In this document: in pieces, positions 25,561 to 33,218 of the stretch
How positions within the stretch are numbered: the stretch's first letter is position 1
Layout of the letters: the number at the start of each line of letters is the position of its first letter
Notes under the pieces: generated by a model
What the model was told of the DNA's origin: nothing
The model's database searches: none
Seen by the model: the letters and a program-made list of their open reading frames with translations, nothing else
NCBI GenBank assembly: GCA_937975705.1
Contig: CALJTX010000031.1
Coordinates: 17,250 to 81,249, forward strand
Length of the DNA stretch: 64,000 bases
Source: an uncultured Flavobacteriia bacterium
GTDB taxonomy: Bacteria; Bacteroidota; Bacteroidia; Flavobacteriales_D; Crocinitomicaceae
Direction: 5' to 3'
Program-made: the position numbers and the translations under genes

Positions 25561-26541
25561 ATGGGCATATTTGATTTTTTTTCAAAATCTAAAAAAGAAA
25601 CCCTTGACCCGGTTCAAAAAGAAACCCTCGATCAAGGACTAGAGAAAACCAAACAGACTTTTTTCTCTAAAATCACGCGTTTACTCGTCGGTAAAAGCCG
25701 CGTAGACCAAGGCGTTTTAGACGACCTTGAAGAACTACTCATTACCGCAGATGTAGGTGTAGAAACCACCCTAAAAATCATCGATCGCATCGAAGCACGT
25801 GTTTCCAAAGACCGCGTGATCAACTCAGAAGAACTCAACCATATTCTCCGCGATGAAATCATCGCTTTGCTCGAAGAAAATGCCGCTAATTTTGAAGGCA
25901 AACTCAAGGTAGACAAACCCGCAGATGGCAATCCATACGTATTGATGGTTGTGGGCGTAAATGGCGTCGGCAAAACCACCACCATTGGCAAACTTGCCTA
26001 TCAAATGAAACAAGCCGGTTTAAAGGTTGTTTTGGGCGCTTCAGACACCTTTAGAGCCGCTGCTGTAGACCAACTCATCATTTGGGCCGATCGCGTTGGT
26101 GTGCCAATTGTGCAACAAGGCATGGGCGCAGACCCCGCAAGTGTCGCTTTTGACGCCTTGCAATCTGCAAAAGCACAAAACGCCGACGTCGTGATCATCG
26201 ATACCGCAGGGCGCTTGCACAACAAAATCAACCTCATGCAAGAACTTTCTAAGATCAAGCGCGTGATGGACAAAGTGGTGCCAAACGCACCCCATGAAAT
26301 CTTATTGGTTTTGGACGGCTCAACAGGCCAAAACGCCTATGAACAAGCCAAACAATTTGCTCAAGCCACAGACATCAACGCACTCGCTGTTACCAAGCTA
26401 GACGGTACGGCAAAAGGCGGTGTGGTCATTGGTATTTCGGATCAAATGAAAATTCCGGTGAAATATATCGGTGTCGGCGAAAAAATGGAAGACCTCCAGC
26501 TTTTCGACCGCAAAGCATTTGTCGAAACGCTTTTCAAGTAA
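25561..26541 (+). CDS. ftsY: Signal recognition particle receptor FtsY
   Basis: A 326-residue SRP GTPase that docks ribosome-SRP complexes at the membrane. The short N-terminal region has no long acidic A domain. The N domain is followed by the G domain: P-loop GVNGVGKTTTIGK (about residue 138), insertion-box motif DTFRAAAVDQL, DTAGR, and TKLDGTAKGG. The ATG follows the rpmB-unit terminator by 10 nt. It ends 3 nt before the convergent ABC exporter gene. Confidence 0.96.
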   Translation: MGIFDFFSKSKKETLDPVQKETLDQGLEKTKQTFFSKITRLLVGKSRVDQGVLDDLEELLITADVGVETTLKIIDRIEARVSKDRVINSEELNHILRDEIIALLEENAANFEGKLKVDKPADGNPYVLMVVGVNGVGKTTTIGKLAYQMKQAGLKVVLGASDTFRAAAVDQLIIWADRVGVPIVQQGMGADPASVAFDALQSAKAQNADVVIIDTAGRLHNKINLMQELSKIKRVMDKVVPNAPHEILLVLDGSTGQNAYEQAKQFAQATDINALAVTKLDGTAKGGVVIGISDQMKIPVKYIGVGEKMEDLQLFDRKAFVETLFK

Positions 26542-26544
26542 ACT

Positions 26545-28353
26545 TTAGATCAATTGCTGCGCCACATAAGTAGCGTATTGTCCTTTGAGCGCCATGAGCT
26601 CATCGTGCTTGCCTTGCTCGGTAATCTGACCATCTTGCAAGACCAAAATTTGATCGGCTTGGCGAATGGTAGATAAACGGTGTGCAATTACTATTGATGT
26701 GCGGCCTTTCATGAGCTCCTCCAATGCTTCTTGAACGAGTCTTTCCGAAGTAGAATCTAGCGCCGAAGTTGCTTCATCTAGTATCAAGATACTTGGGTTT
26801 TTAAGGATGGCGCGTGCAATTGCAATGCGTTGCTTCTGACCACCTGACAGCTGTATGCCGCGGTCGCCAACCTCTGTATTCAATTGATCTGGAAAGCCTT
26901 CGATGAATTCCCAGGCATTGGCTTTTTTGGCTGCTTCAACAACTTCAGCTTCTGTAGCATCGGGGCGGCCAAAACGGATGTTTTCTAAGATACTCCCCGA
27001 AAACAACAAGACTTCTTGCGGTACTATTGCCATTTGTTGGCGCAACTGGTGCAAATCAAAAGAACTGGCGAGCGCTGAACCAAAGTAAATAGCGCCTTGT
27101 GTGGGCTGGTAAAACTGCAAAAGCAAATTGGCAATTGTAGACTTGCCCGAACCACTTTTGCCGACAAGAGCCAAAGTTTGATTGGGTGCCAAAGAAAAAT
27201 TGATGCCCTTGAGCACTTCAATGTCTGCACGCTGCGGATAACTAAATTGGAGGTTTTCAAAACGCACTGAGCCGTCGATGTGCAGCCGCTCTGCAGGGGT
27301 ATTGCTGCGTTTTTCGGTTTCTTCTTGGAGTAGATCGAGTAAATTCTCGGTTGCCCCTACCGCTTTTTGGACACTAGCATATAAATCCGGTAGCGATCCG
27401 ATAGAAGCGCCCATCATGATGGTAAACAAGACAAACTGATAAAAGCCCTCAGAAGCAAGTTCTGGATTGGGGCCTTGCGTCATGAGCAAGCCTTTCCAGA
27501 CAATAAAGACAATGGCACCAAATAGACAAAAGATAATGAAGGATACAAACAAGCCGCGCCAAATACCACTGCGGACATTGAGATCGCGGGTTTGCTGGGT
27601 AGTTTTGTTGTACTTGGAAAGCAAAAACCATTCGTTGGTGAAGGCCTTCACATTGGCAATTCCGGTAAGCGCTTCTTCTAGAATTGAATTAGAGGTGGCG
27701 ATGTAGTCTTGCGCTTCTTTGCTGAGCTTGCGGATGTAGCGCCCAAAAAATACCGCGACGATAGCCATGACTGGAACAGTTGCTAGCATGATCAAGGACA
27801 ACTTCCAGGAAATGAAAAACAAAAAGGCAATGCCGCCAAAAACGATGATGATTTGTCTAAAGAATTCGGCAATGGTGGTGCGGAGTACTTCTTGAATTTG
27901 TGCGATATCCGAGGCCACTCTTGAGGTAAGTTCGCCTACTTTTTGGCGATTGAAGAAATCCATGGGCATGTAGACCAACTTTTCAAAAGCATCGTTGCGC
28001 ATGTCTCTAAGCGCATTTTCAGTAACGTTATTGAACAACACCACGCGCACGAATGAAAATACACTCTGAAAAAAGAACAAAACAAAAAGCGCCAGTGCGA
28101 TTTGATTGACATTTGAGAGGTCGATAAGGCGAATGGCTTGCGCTGGGTTGGAAGTGGCGCTAGAGCTCCCTAAAAGCTTCCCCATTAAATAAGGAAACAC
28201 CAAGCCAGCAGAAGTACTGAGCACCAAGAAAATCCAGCCGATAAAATACGTACCCGCGTAGGGCTTGAGGTATTTTAAAAACCGTGCAGCCTTGCGCCAG
28301 CTGTCTTTGGTTAATTTTACTTTGGGTTCTTTATTTTTCTTGGGTCTCATCAT
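26545..28353 (-). CDS. ABC exporter, MsbA-like fused permease-ATPase
   Basis: A 602-residue half-transporter. Six membrane helices span about residues 35-330, then the ATPase domain: Walker A GKSGSGKSTIANLL, Q-loop VPQEVLLFSG, signature LSGGQKQRIAIARA, Walker B LILDEATSALD, and the switch His in IVIAHRLSTI. Homodimers of this type export lipids, peptides or drugs; MsbA-like lipid flipping is plausible but unproven. The start at 28353 (two consecutive ATG, at 28353 and 28350) lies 20 nt after a TATTTTTG element; the longer GTG start falls next to that promoter and is rejected. Confidence 0.9.
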   Translation of the reverse strand: MMRPKKNKEPKVKLTKDSWRKAARFLKYLKPYAGTYFIGWIFLVLSTSAGLVFPYLMGKLLGSSSATSNPAQAIRLIDLSNVNQIALALFVLFFFQSVFSFVRVVLFNNVTENALRDMRNDAFEKLVYMPMDFFNRQKVGELTSRVASDIAQIQEVLRTTIAEFFRQIIIVFGGIAFLFFISWKLSLIMLATVPVMAIVAVFFGRYIRKLSKEAQDYIATSNSILEEALTGIANVKAFTNEWFLLSKYNKTTQQTRDLNVRSGIWRGLFVSFIIFCLFGAIVFIVWKGLLMTQGPNPELASEGFYQFVLFTIMMGASIGSLPDLYASVQKAVGATENLLDLLQEETEKRSNTPAERLHIDGSVRFENLQFSYPQRADIEVLKGINFSLAPNQTLALVGKSGSGKSTIANLLLQFYQPTQGAIYFGSALASSFDLHQLRQQMAIVPQEVLLFSGSILENIRFGRPDATEAEVVEAAKKANAWEFIEGFPDQLNTEVGDRGIQLSGGQKQRIAIARAILKNPSILILDEATSALDSTSERLVQEALEELMKGRTSIVIAHRLSTIRQADQILVLQDGQITEQGKHDELMALKGQYATYVAQQLI

Positions 28354-28373
28354 GGCTATGGCGCTTTGCACTA

Positions 28374-28381
28374 CAAAAATA
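28374..28381 (-). promoter_or_regulatory. Promoter -7 element of the ABC exporter
   Basis: Minus-strand TATTTTTG fits TAnnTTTG and lies 20 nt before the chosen ATG. Confidence 0.45.
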
Positions 28382-28431
28382 ACTTGCTTTCTTGGGGCAA
28401 TGGCTTTTTTTCACGATTTTTGTCGAAAGAA

Positions 28432-28461
28432 TTTGAAATTCTAAAAAATATACTATCTTTG
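28432..28461 (+). promoter_or_regulatory. Promoter of rpmH
   Basis: TTTG (28432-28435), 18 nt, then TATCTTTG (28454-28461). The leader to the rpmH ATG is about 33 nt. Confidence 0.8.
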
Positions 28462-28494
28462 CATTCCCAAAAACATTACAAATAACGACACGAC

Positions 28495-28653
28495 ATGAAA
28501 AGAACGTTTCAACCATCGGTAAGAAAAAGAAGAAACAAACATGGCTTCCGTAGCCGTATGGCCACAAAAAACGGTCGTCGTGTATTGGCTGCGCGTCGCA
28601 AAAAAGGCCGCAAAAAATTAACTGTATCTGACGAACCAATGCACAAGCGTTAA
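28495..28653 (+). CDS. rpmH: 50S ribosomal protein L34 (bL34)
   Basis: A 52-residue, very basic protein, MKRTFQPSVRKRRNKHGFRS through RVLAARRKKGRKKL to the end MHKR, an unmistakable bL34. It is a single-gene unit with its own consensus promoter and strong terminator. The usual neighbours of rpmH near the origin (rnpA, dnaA) are absent, as is common in Bacteroidota. Confidence 0.97.
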   Translation: MKRTFQPSVRKRRNKHGFRSRMATKNGRRVLAARRKKGRKKLTVSDEPMHKR

Positions 28654-28676
28654 TCCGTTAGTAGCATACATACTTT

Positions 28677-28708
28677 AAAGCTCCGTCCTTTTGGACGGAG
28701 CTTTTTTT
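28677..28708 (+). terminator. Terminator of rpmH
   Basis: AAAGCTCCGTCC and GGACGGAGCTTT form a perfect 12-bp stem with a TTTT loop, followed by T. Confidence 0.92.
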
Positions 28709-28736
28709 GTGCTGATTTTGGAGCTTTTTTTGTGCT
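28697..28736. repeat. 23-bp tandem echo of the rpmH terminator tail
   Basis: GGAGCTTTTTTTGTGCT occurs at 28697-28713 and again at 28720-28736, a period of 23 bp. The second copy has no pairing arm, so it looks like a local duplication. Confidence 0.7.
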
Positions 28737-28818
28737 TATATTTTTGACGAAGCACTTTGCATATAAGCACTCACATTCACGCATTTCATTTCATACATAA
28801 CAGAAACTTAAAGCCACT

Positions 28819-28844
28819 AAAAAAGGGCCGCTTCGCGGCCCTTT
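28819..28844 (-). terminator. Terminator of pckA
   Basis: AAAGGGCCGC (28822-28831) and GCGGCCCTTT (28835-28844) form a tight hairpin with a 3-nt loop. On the minus strand a T run follows. It lies 40 nt after the pckA stop. Confidence 0.9.
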
Positions 28845-28883
28845 GACATCTTTCCAAAATTGTTGACTGATGGAAAGGAGGAA

Positions 28884-30494
28884 TTAGGCAGGAACTTTAG
28901 GTGCGGCAGCAAGAATGCTCGCATCAGTTTGCGCGGCAAACTTCTCAAAGTTTTTGACAAACTTGGCCGCTAAGCTTGCCGCTGTCTGGTCATAAGCTGT
29001 TTTGTCGGCCCAAGTATTGCGCGGATTGAGTAGTTCTGTCGGAACACCTTCACAAGCGATAGGGAATGCCAATTCAAAGAAAGGCATATTTTCATAGGCG
29101 ACATCCTTGAGTTTGCCCGTCAGCGCAGCTGTGATCATGGCGCGTGTGTAAGAGAGTTTCATGCGCGATCCTACGCCATACGAACCGCCAGACCATCCTG
29201 TATTGATGAGCCAAACGTTAATGTCTGTACCTTCCAATTTTTCTCCGAGTAATTTGGCATATTGTGCAGGATGTAAAGGCAAGAAAGCTGCACCAAAACC
29301 AGCAGAGAAAGTTGTTGTTGGCTCTGTAATGCCTACTTCAGTACCAGCCACCTTAGCGGTGTAACCAGACATAAAATGATACATTGCTTGCGCTTTAGTA
29401 AGCTTAGAGATCGGAGGCAAGACACCAAAAGCATCGGCGGTCAAGAAGAAGATGTTTTTAGGCGCAGCGCCAATCGATGGTACAGCGATGTTGTCGATAT
29501 GGTGAATAGGATAAGAGACGCGTGTATTTTCGGTAATGCTGCCGTCTGAATAATCTGGCGCAGAAGACTCTTGCGGGAAACCTACGTTTTCTAAAAGTGC
29601 ACCAAAACGGATGGCATCGTAAATTTGTGGTTCTTTTTCGCGAGATAAATCAATGGTTTTGGCATAGCAACCGCCTTCAAAGTTAAAGACCGTATTGGCG
29701 CTCCAACCATGCTCGTCGTCGCCAATTAAGCGGCGGTTAGGGTCCGAAGACAAGGTAGTTTTACCCGTTCCCGATAAGCCAAAGAAAATTGCGGTATCGC
29801 CATCTTGGCCAATATTCGCAGAGCAGTGCATCGAGAGCACATTCTTTTGGTGCGGCAAAATAAAGTTGAGCGCAGAGAAAATACCTTTCTTGATTTCACC
29901 AGTATAACCTGTGCCGCCAATAAGAATCATTTTTTTGGTAAAGTTCAAAATGGCGAAGTTGTGCTGGCGTGTACCGTCAATGGCAGGATCAGCTAAGAAG
30001 CTCGGCGCACAAACGATGTGCCACTCCGGCATGAAATCTTCAATTTCGTTGGCCTCCAAACGTAAAAACATGTTATGAGCAAACAAACTAGACCAAGGTA
30101 GTTCTGCTACCACGCGGATATTCATGCGGTACGTTGGATCTGCACAAGCATAGACATCGCGTACATAAATATCTTGCTCGGAAAGATGCGCTTTCATGCG
30201 CTCGTAAAGCGCGTCAAATTTAGCAGGTTCAAAACCAATATTGACATCGCCCCACCAAACAGCTTCTTCTGTTACGGCATCGCGGACAATAAAGCGGTCT
30301 TTTGGAGAACGACCAGTAAATTCACCTGTTTCAATAGCGAGGGCACCGGTGTCGGTCAGCATGCCTTCACCCAAAATGATGCAGTCTTCTATGAGTTCTG
30401 CTGGGGTGAGATTCCAAAATTGATCGCCTGATTCAGACAAACCAATACTTGCGGCGAGGTCGGCATTTTTCCCGAATTTTCCGTGTAATTCCAT
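28884..30494 (-). CDS. pckA: Phosphoenolpyruvate carboxykinase (ATP)
   Basis: A 536-residue enzyme that interconverts oxaloacetate plus ATP with PEP, CO2 and ADP; in heterotrophs it usually starts gluconeogenesis. Motifs are TGEFTGRSPKDRFIV (substrate), IFFGLSGTGKTTLSSDPNR (P-loop, kinase-1a), RRLIGDDEHGWS (kinase-2) and ENTRVSYPI. A single-gene unit: promoter TAATTTTG 26 nt upstream and a strong terminator downstream. Confidence 0.97.
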   Translation of the reverse strand: MELHGKFGKNADLAASIGLSESGDQFWNLTPAELIEDCIILGEGMLTDTGALAIETGEFTGRSPKDRFIVRDAVTEEAVWWGDVNIGFEPAKFDALYERMKAHLSEQDIYVRDVYACADPTYRMNIRVVAELPWSSLFAHNMFLRLEANEIEDFMPEWHIVCAPSFLADPAIDGTRQHNFAILNFTKKMILIGGTGYTGEIKKGIFSALNFILPHQKNVLSMHCSANIGQDGDTAIFFGLSGTGKTTLSSDPNRRLIGDDEHGWSANTVFNFEGGCYAKTIDLSREKEPQIYDAIRFGALLENVGFPQESSAPDYSDGSITENTRVSYPIHHIDNIAVPSIGAAPKNIFFLTADAFGVLPPISKLTKAQAMYHFMSGYTAKVAGTEVGITEPTTTFSAGFGAAFLPLHPAQYAKLLGEKLEGTDINVWLINTGWSGGSYGVGSRMKLSYTRAMITAALTGKLKDVAYENMPFFELAFPIACEGVPTELLNPRNTWADKTAYDQTAASLAAKFVKNFEKFAAQTDASILAAAPKVPA

Positions 30495-30520
30495 TGTACA
30501 ATTTTAAGAGTTTGACACGG

Positions 30521-30528
30521 CAAAATTA
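30521..30528 (-). promoter_or_regulatory. Promoter -7 element of pckA
   Basis: Minus-strand TAATTTTG matches TAnnTTTG, about 26 nt before the pckA ATG. No clear -33 TTTG. Confidence 0.5.
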
Positions 30529-30665
30529 CGATGCTTTCGGACCCTAAACCATGATTTATATTAGGTTTTTGTAAACAGCAGATGTGCGTAAATGTGCAGA
30601 ACTTAATTTTTATTTTTCGAGAAAAAATGTTATCTTAAAGTAAGTGTCAGAACTACACTTTGTGT

Positions 30666-30696
30666 TTTGAAAAGCGCATAATTATACCTAGTTTTG
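30666..30696 (+). promoter_or_regulatory. Promoter of the serine hydrolase gene
   Basis: TTTG (30666-30669), exactly 19 nt, then TAGTTTTG (30689-30696). The ATG at 30703 follows after only 6 nt. Confidence 0.8.
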
Positions 30697-30702
30697 AATC
30701 AA

Positions 30703-32571
30703 ATGAAACGCATGCGCCTCTTCTCCTCTATACTTGTTGTATCTCTACTCGGATTTGCTTTGGTTAGGTTCTACCCAAGTCCAAAATCGACTGAAAGTAG
30801 CTCTAAATTTAAATACGAACTGCCTGCCAAATGGCTTGGTGGGTCGTTTAGTGAATTGAATGCGTTGCCCCTCTCACAGCAAATTGAAGGGTTCAGAAAA
30901 CAAATCCAGCTCGTCAAAAACAAAAGCAACACTTTGCCTTTGGGTCGGCTTGATCGAAAAATTGCTTGCGTTGCGCTTGGTGGCAATTCGTCTGTATTCA
31001 CCGAAACACTGAGTCTCTACGCCGATCAAATGGCCATTCTAGACGCCGATACACTACCCATTCCAGCAGCGGTAGATAAATTCTACGGCCTAACCGAACC
31101 GGACATCTGTATTTTTAGCCTGCATGCGCAAAAGCCTACCCACAACCATATTCCTGATTGGGCAAGCAAAAAAACAGAACTCCTCAACCCCAATGACCAA
31201 AACATTTTAGTGCTTTTCGGTGACCACAAAGCACTCAAACTCGTCGATACCGCCCTTTTTGACGCAATAATTTTAGCGCACGAAAACCACCCCGTGGCAC
31301 AGGCCCAAGTGGCACAACTGCTCTTGGGAGGCCTAAGTGCAGTAGGTATTCAGGCCAATGGTCGCCTTGGTATCGCGCTTCCTGAAGAACTCGGCCTCAA
31401 GAGCCATGACCTACAAGAAATTGATGTCATTGCTCAAAAAGGAATCACAGCAGGCGCTTACCCTGGCTGTCAGGTTTTGGTTGCCGTAGAAGACAAAATC
31501 ATTTGGCACAAGGCCTATGGCAAGCAAGGTTATGAAAGCGCGGCACCAGCAATCCATCTCAAATCGATGTATGATATTGCATCGGTCACGAAAATTGCCG
31601 CCTCCACCCTACTGGCAATGGAGCAACATGCAAAGGGAAAATTCGACCTCGACCGCAGCATTGGCTCTTATATTCCGGAGGTAACAGGCCAAACCCCCTT
31701 TGGCGCACTCAAAATCAGAGAAATTATGGCGCATCAGGCCGGCCTCACCCCCTGGATTCCTTTTTACAAGCGAACACTCACAGATGGCCAATGGAAACCA
31801 ACAATTTATCAAACAAGTAAATCTGAAGACTTTTCAATTGAAGTTGCCAAAGGTATGTTCATGCGCAAAGATTACAAAGACTCAATGTACGCGCAAATCA
31901 TGCGCTCAGAGCTCGGGCCTAAGAAATATGTGTACTCAGATCTTTGTTACTATTTTACCCAACCTATTTTGGAACGCCTCATCGGAGAGAGCCAAGCAAG
32001 CTACTTGCGCCGTAACATTTATTTGCCGCTCGGGCTCAATCGCATTTTATACGATCCATTGAATCGTTTCAATGAAAACCAAATTGTCCCGACCGAAGAC
32101 GATCAAGCATTCAGAAAGCAACTTTTAAGAGGATACGTCCACGACCCAGGAGCGGCTATGTTAGGAGGCGTTGCAGGGCATGCAGGTATTTTCTCAAACG
32201 CCTGGAGCCTCGCCCACATCATGCAACTCTTCCTCAACAAAGGGCAAATGGCCGGCATGAACTTCTTCTCAGCAGCCACCTACACCGAATTCACCAAACA
32301 ACAATATCCTGGCAACCGCCGCGCAGCTGGTTTCGACCGCCCGAACACAAGCGGTGGTGGTACCTGCGACATATTGGCATCCCAACAATCTTTTGGCCAC
32401 TCTGGCTTTACGGGCACACTCGCCTGGGCCGACCCTAAAAACAAAGTCATCTTCATCTTCTTGTCGAATCGCGTTCACCCAAGTCAAGACAACTGGAAAC
32501 TCCGCGACCTCAACATCAGAACCGACATGCAGCATGTGGTGTATGAGGCGCTGTCTAAAAGAGGCAGATAG
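30703..32571 (+). CDS. Serine hydrolase (beta-lactamase fold) with residual GH3 C-terminal domain
   Basis: A 622-residue exported or membrane-anchored protein (hydrophobic segment about residues 7-22). Residues about 245-620 form a class C beta-lactamase/PBP-like domain with the nucleophile Ser294 in SVTK, a YSD motif and a C-terminal HSG. Residues about 85-232 (ILVLFGDHKAL, then GLSAVGIQANGRLGIALPEEL) look like the C-terminal sandwich of GH3 glycosidases. Many Bacteroidota encode a full GH3 glucosaminidase fused to such a hydrolase; here the catalytic GH3 barrel is missing. It probably acts on cell-wall material, but the substrate is unknown. ATG at 30703 follows a perfect promoter; an upstream TTG lies inside it. 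Confidence 0.83.
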   Translation: MKRMRLFSSILVVSLLGFALVRFYPSPKSTESSSKFKYELPAKWLGGSFSELNALPLSQQIEGFRKQIQLVKNKSNTLPLGRLDRKIACVALGGNSSVFTETLSLYADQMAILDADTLPIPAAVDKFYGLTEPDICIFSLHAQKPTHNHIPDWASKKTELLNPNDQNILVLFGDHKALKLVDTALFDAIILAHENHPVAQAQVAQLLLGGLSAVGIQANGRLGIALPEELGLKSHDLQEIDVIAQKGITAGAYPGCQVLVAVEDKIIWHKAYGKQGYESAAPAIHLKSMYDIASVTKIAASTLLAMEQHAKGKFDLDRSIGSYIPEVTGQTPFGALKIREIMAHQAGLTPWIPFYKRTLTDGQWKPTIYQTSKSEDFSIEVAKGMFMRKDYKDSMYAQIMRSELGPKKYVYSDLCYYFTQPILERLIGESQASYLRRNIYLPLGLNRILYDPLNRFNENQIVPTEDDQAFRKQLLRGYVHDPGAAMLGGVAGHAGIFSNAWSLAHIMQLFLNKGQMAGMNFFSAATYTEFTKQQYPGNRRAAGFDRPNTSGGGTCDILASQQSFGHSGFTGTLAWADPKNKVIFIFLSNRVHPSQDNWKLRDLNIRTDMQHVVYEALSKRGR

Positions 32572-32684
32572 TTTCTACCTCAGGACCAACTTCTTCATTT
32601 TTTCTATTCTAATTCCGAAAATCTACGGAATAGACTTTGCTCGGTCTGGTTTATTTTTGAAGAAAACCAACTCCCATGCTAAAA

Positions 32685-32712
32685 GTACGTAATTTTGTAC
32701 CTAAATCGGTAC
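32685..32712. promoter_or_regulatory. yefM-yoeB operator and promoter
   Basis: Three GTAC cores start at 32685, 32697 and 32709, exactly 12 bp apart. They enclose the -7 element TAATTTTG (32690-32697) and end 2 bp before the yefM ATG. The E. coli yefM-yoeB operator is known for TGTACA-core palindromes with a 12-bp centre spacing. Confidence 0.7.
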
Positions 32713-32714
32713 TC

Positions 32715-32960
32715 ATGTTAAGTGCAACTTATTCAGAATTTAGAAAAGACCTCAAACAGTTCCTAGATCAAGTCATTACCAATGTGGATACCCTTATTAT
32801 TCATAGAGGGAAAGGTAAAGCTGTTGTGGTCATGTCTTTAGAAGAATACAACGCTTTGTGCGCCACAAGTCATGAACTTTCATCAATCAAAAACAAAGCG
32901 CACTTAGATGCTTCTATTCAACAAATTGGAGAGGATATGATTGATTTTATCCCAGAATGA
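32715..32960 (+). CDS. yefM: Antitoxin YefM (Phd/YefM family)
   Basis: An 81-residue antitoxin: MLSATYSEFRKDLKQFLDQV, then LIIHRGKGKAVVVMSLEEYNAL, the Phd/YefM fold that forms the DNA-binding dimer. The C-terminal tail to DMIDFIPE should be the toxin-binding segment. It neutralises YoeB and represses its own operon. I prefer ATG 32715 over the ATG at 32676, because the -7 element and operator lie between them. It overlaps yoeB by 4 nt (ATGA). Confidence 0.92.
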   Translation: MLSATYSEFRKDLKQFLDQVITNVDTLIIHRGKGKAVVVMSLEEYNALCATSHELSSIKNKAHLDASIQQIGEDMIDFIPE

Positions 32961-33217
32961 ATATCAGCTTTACCCCAAGAGCTTGGGACGACTACCAATA
33001 TTGGATGAGCCACGACAAAAAGAAAATTGTCAAAATAAACCAACTTCTTAAGGATATTCTAAGGAATCCATTTGAAGTGCTTGGCATGCCGGAACCTTTG
33101 AAATTTCAATATACTGGTTTTTGGTCTCGCCGAATTGATCAAAAAAACCGATTGATTTATCAAGTCCTAGAACAACAAGTTATTGTTGTAAAATGTAGGT
33201 TTCACTATGACGATTGA
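32957..33217 (+). CDS. yoeB: Toxin YoeB, ribosome-dependent mRNA endonuclease
   Basis: An 86-residue RelE/YoeB-family toxin that cleaves mRNA in the ribosomal A site. The catalytic residues known from E. coli YoeB fall at the same positions: Glu46 (GMPEPLKF), Arg65 (NRLIY), His83 and Tyr84 (CRFHYDD). The toxin therefore looks intact. It overlaps the antitoxin gene by 4 nt and ends 1 nt before the convergent T9SS cargo gene. The pair sits alone among surface-protein genes, without other mobile-element marks. Confidence 0.93.
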   Translation: MNISFTPRAWDDYQYWMSHDKKKIVKINQLLKDILRNPFEVLGMPEPLKFQYTGFWSRRIDQKNRLIYQVLEQQVIVVKCRFHYDD

Positions 33218-33218
33218 C

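Noticed and set aside
28354..28371. GTG start six codons earlier for the ABC exporter
   Set aside because: It lies only about 3 nt after the TATTTTTG element, while the tandem ATG downstream fits better.
32600..32635. Imperfect inverted repeat TTCCG/CGGAA before yefM
   Set aside because: It has a bulge and no T run, and lies too far from the promoter; I could not support a role.
32676..32714. Earlier ATG for yefM, adding 13 residues
   Set aside because: The -7 element and all three operator cores lie between the two starts, so the longer protein could not be made from this promoter.
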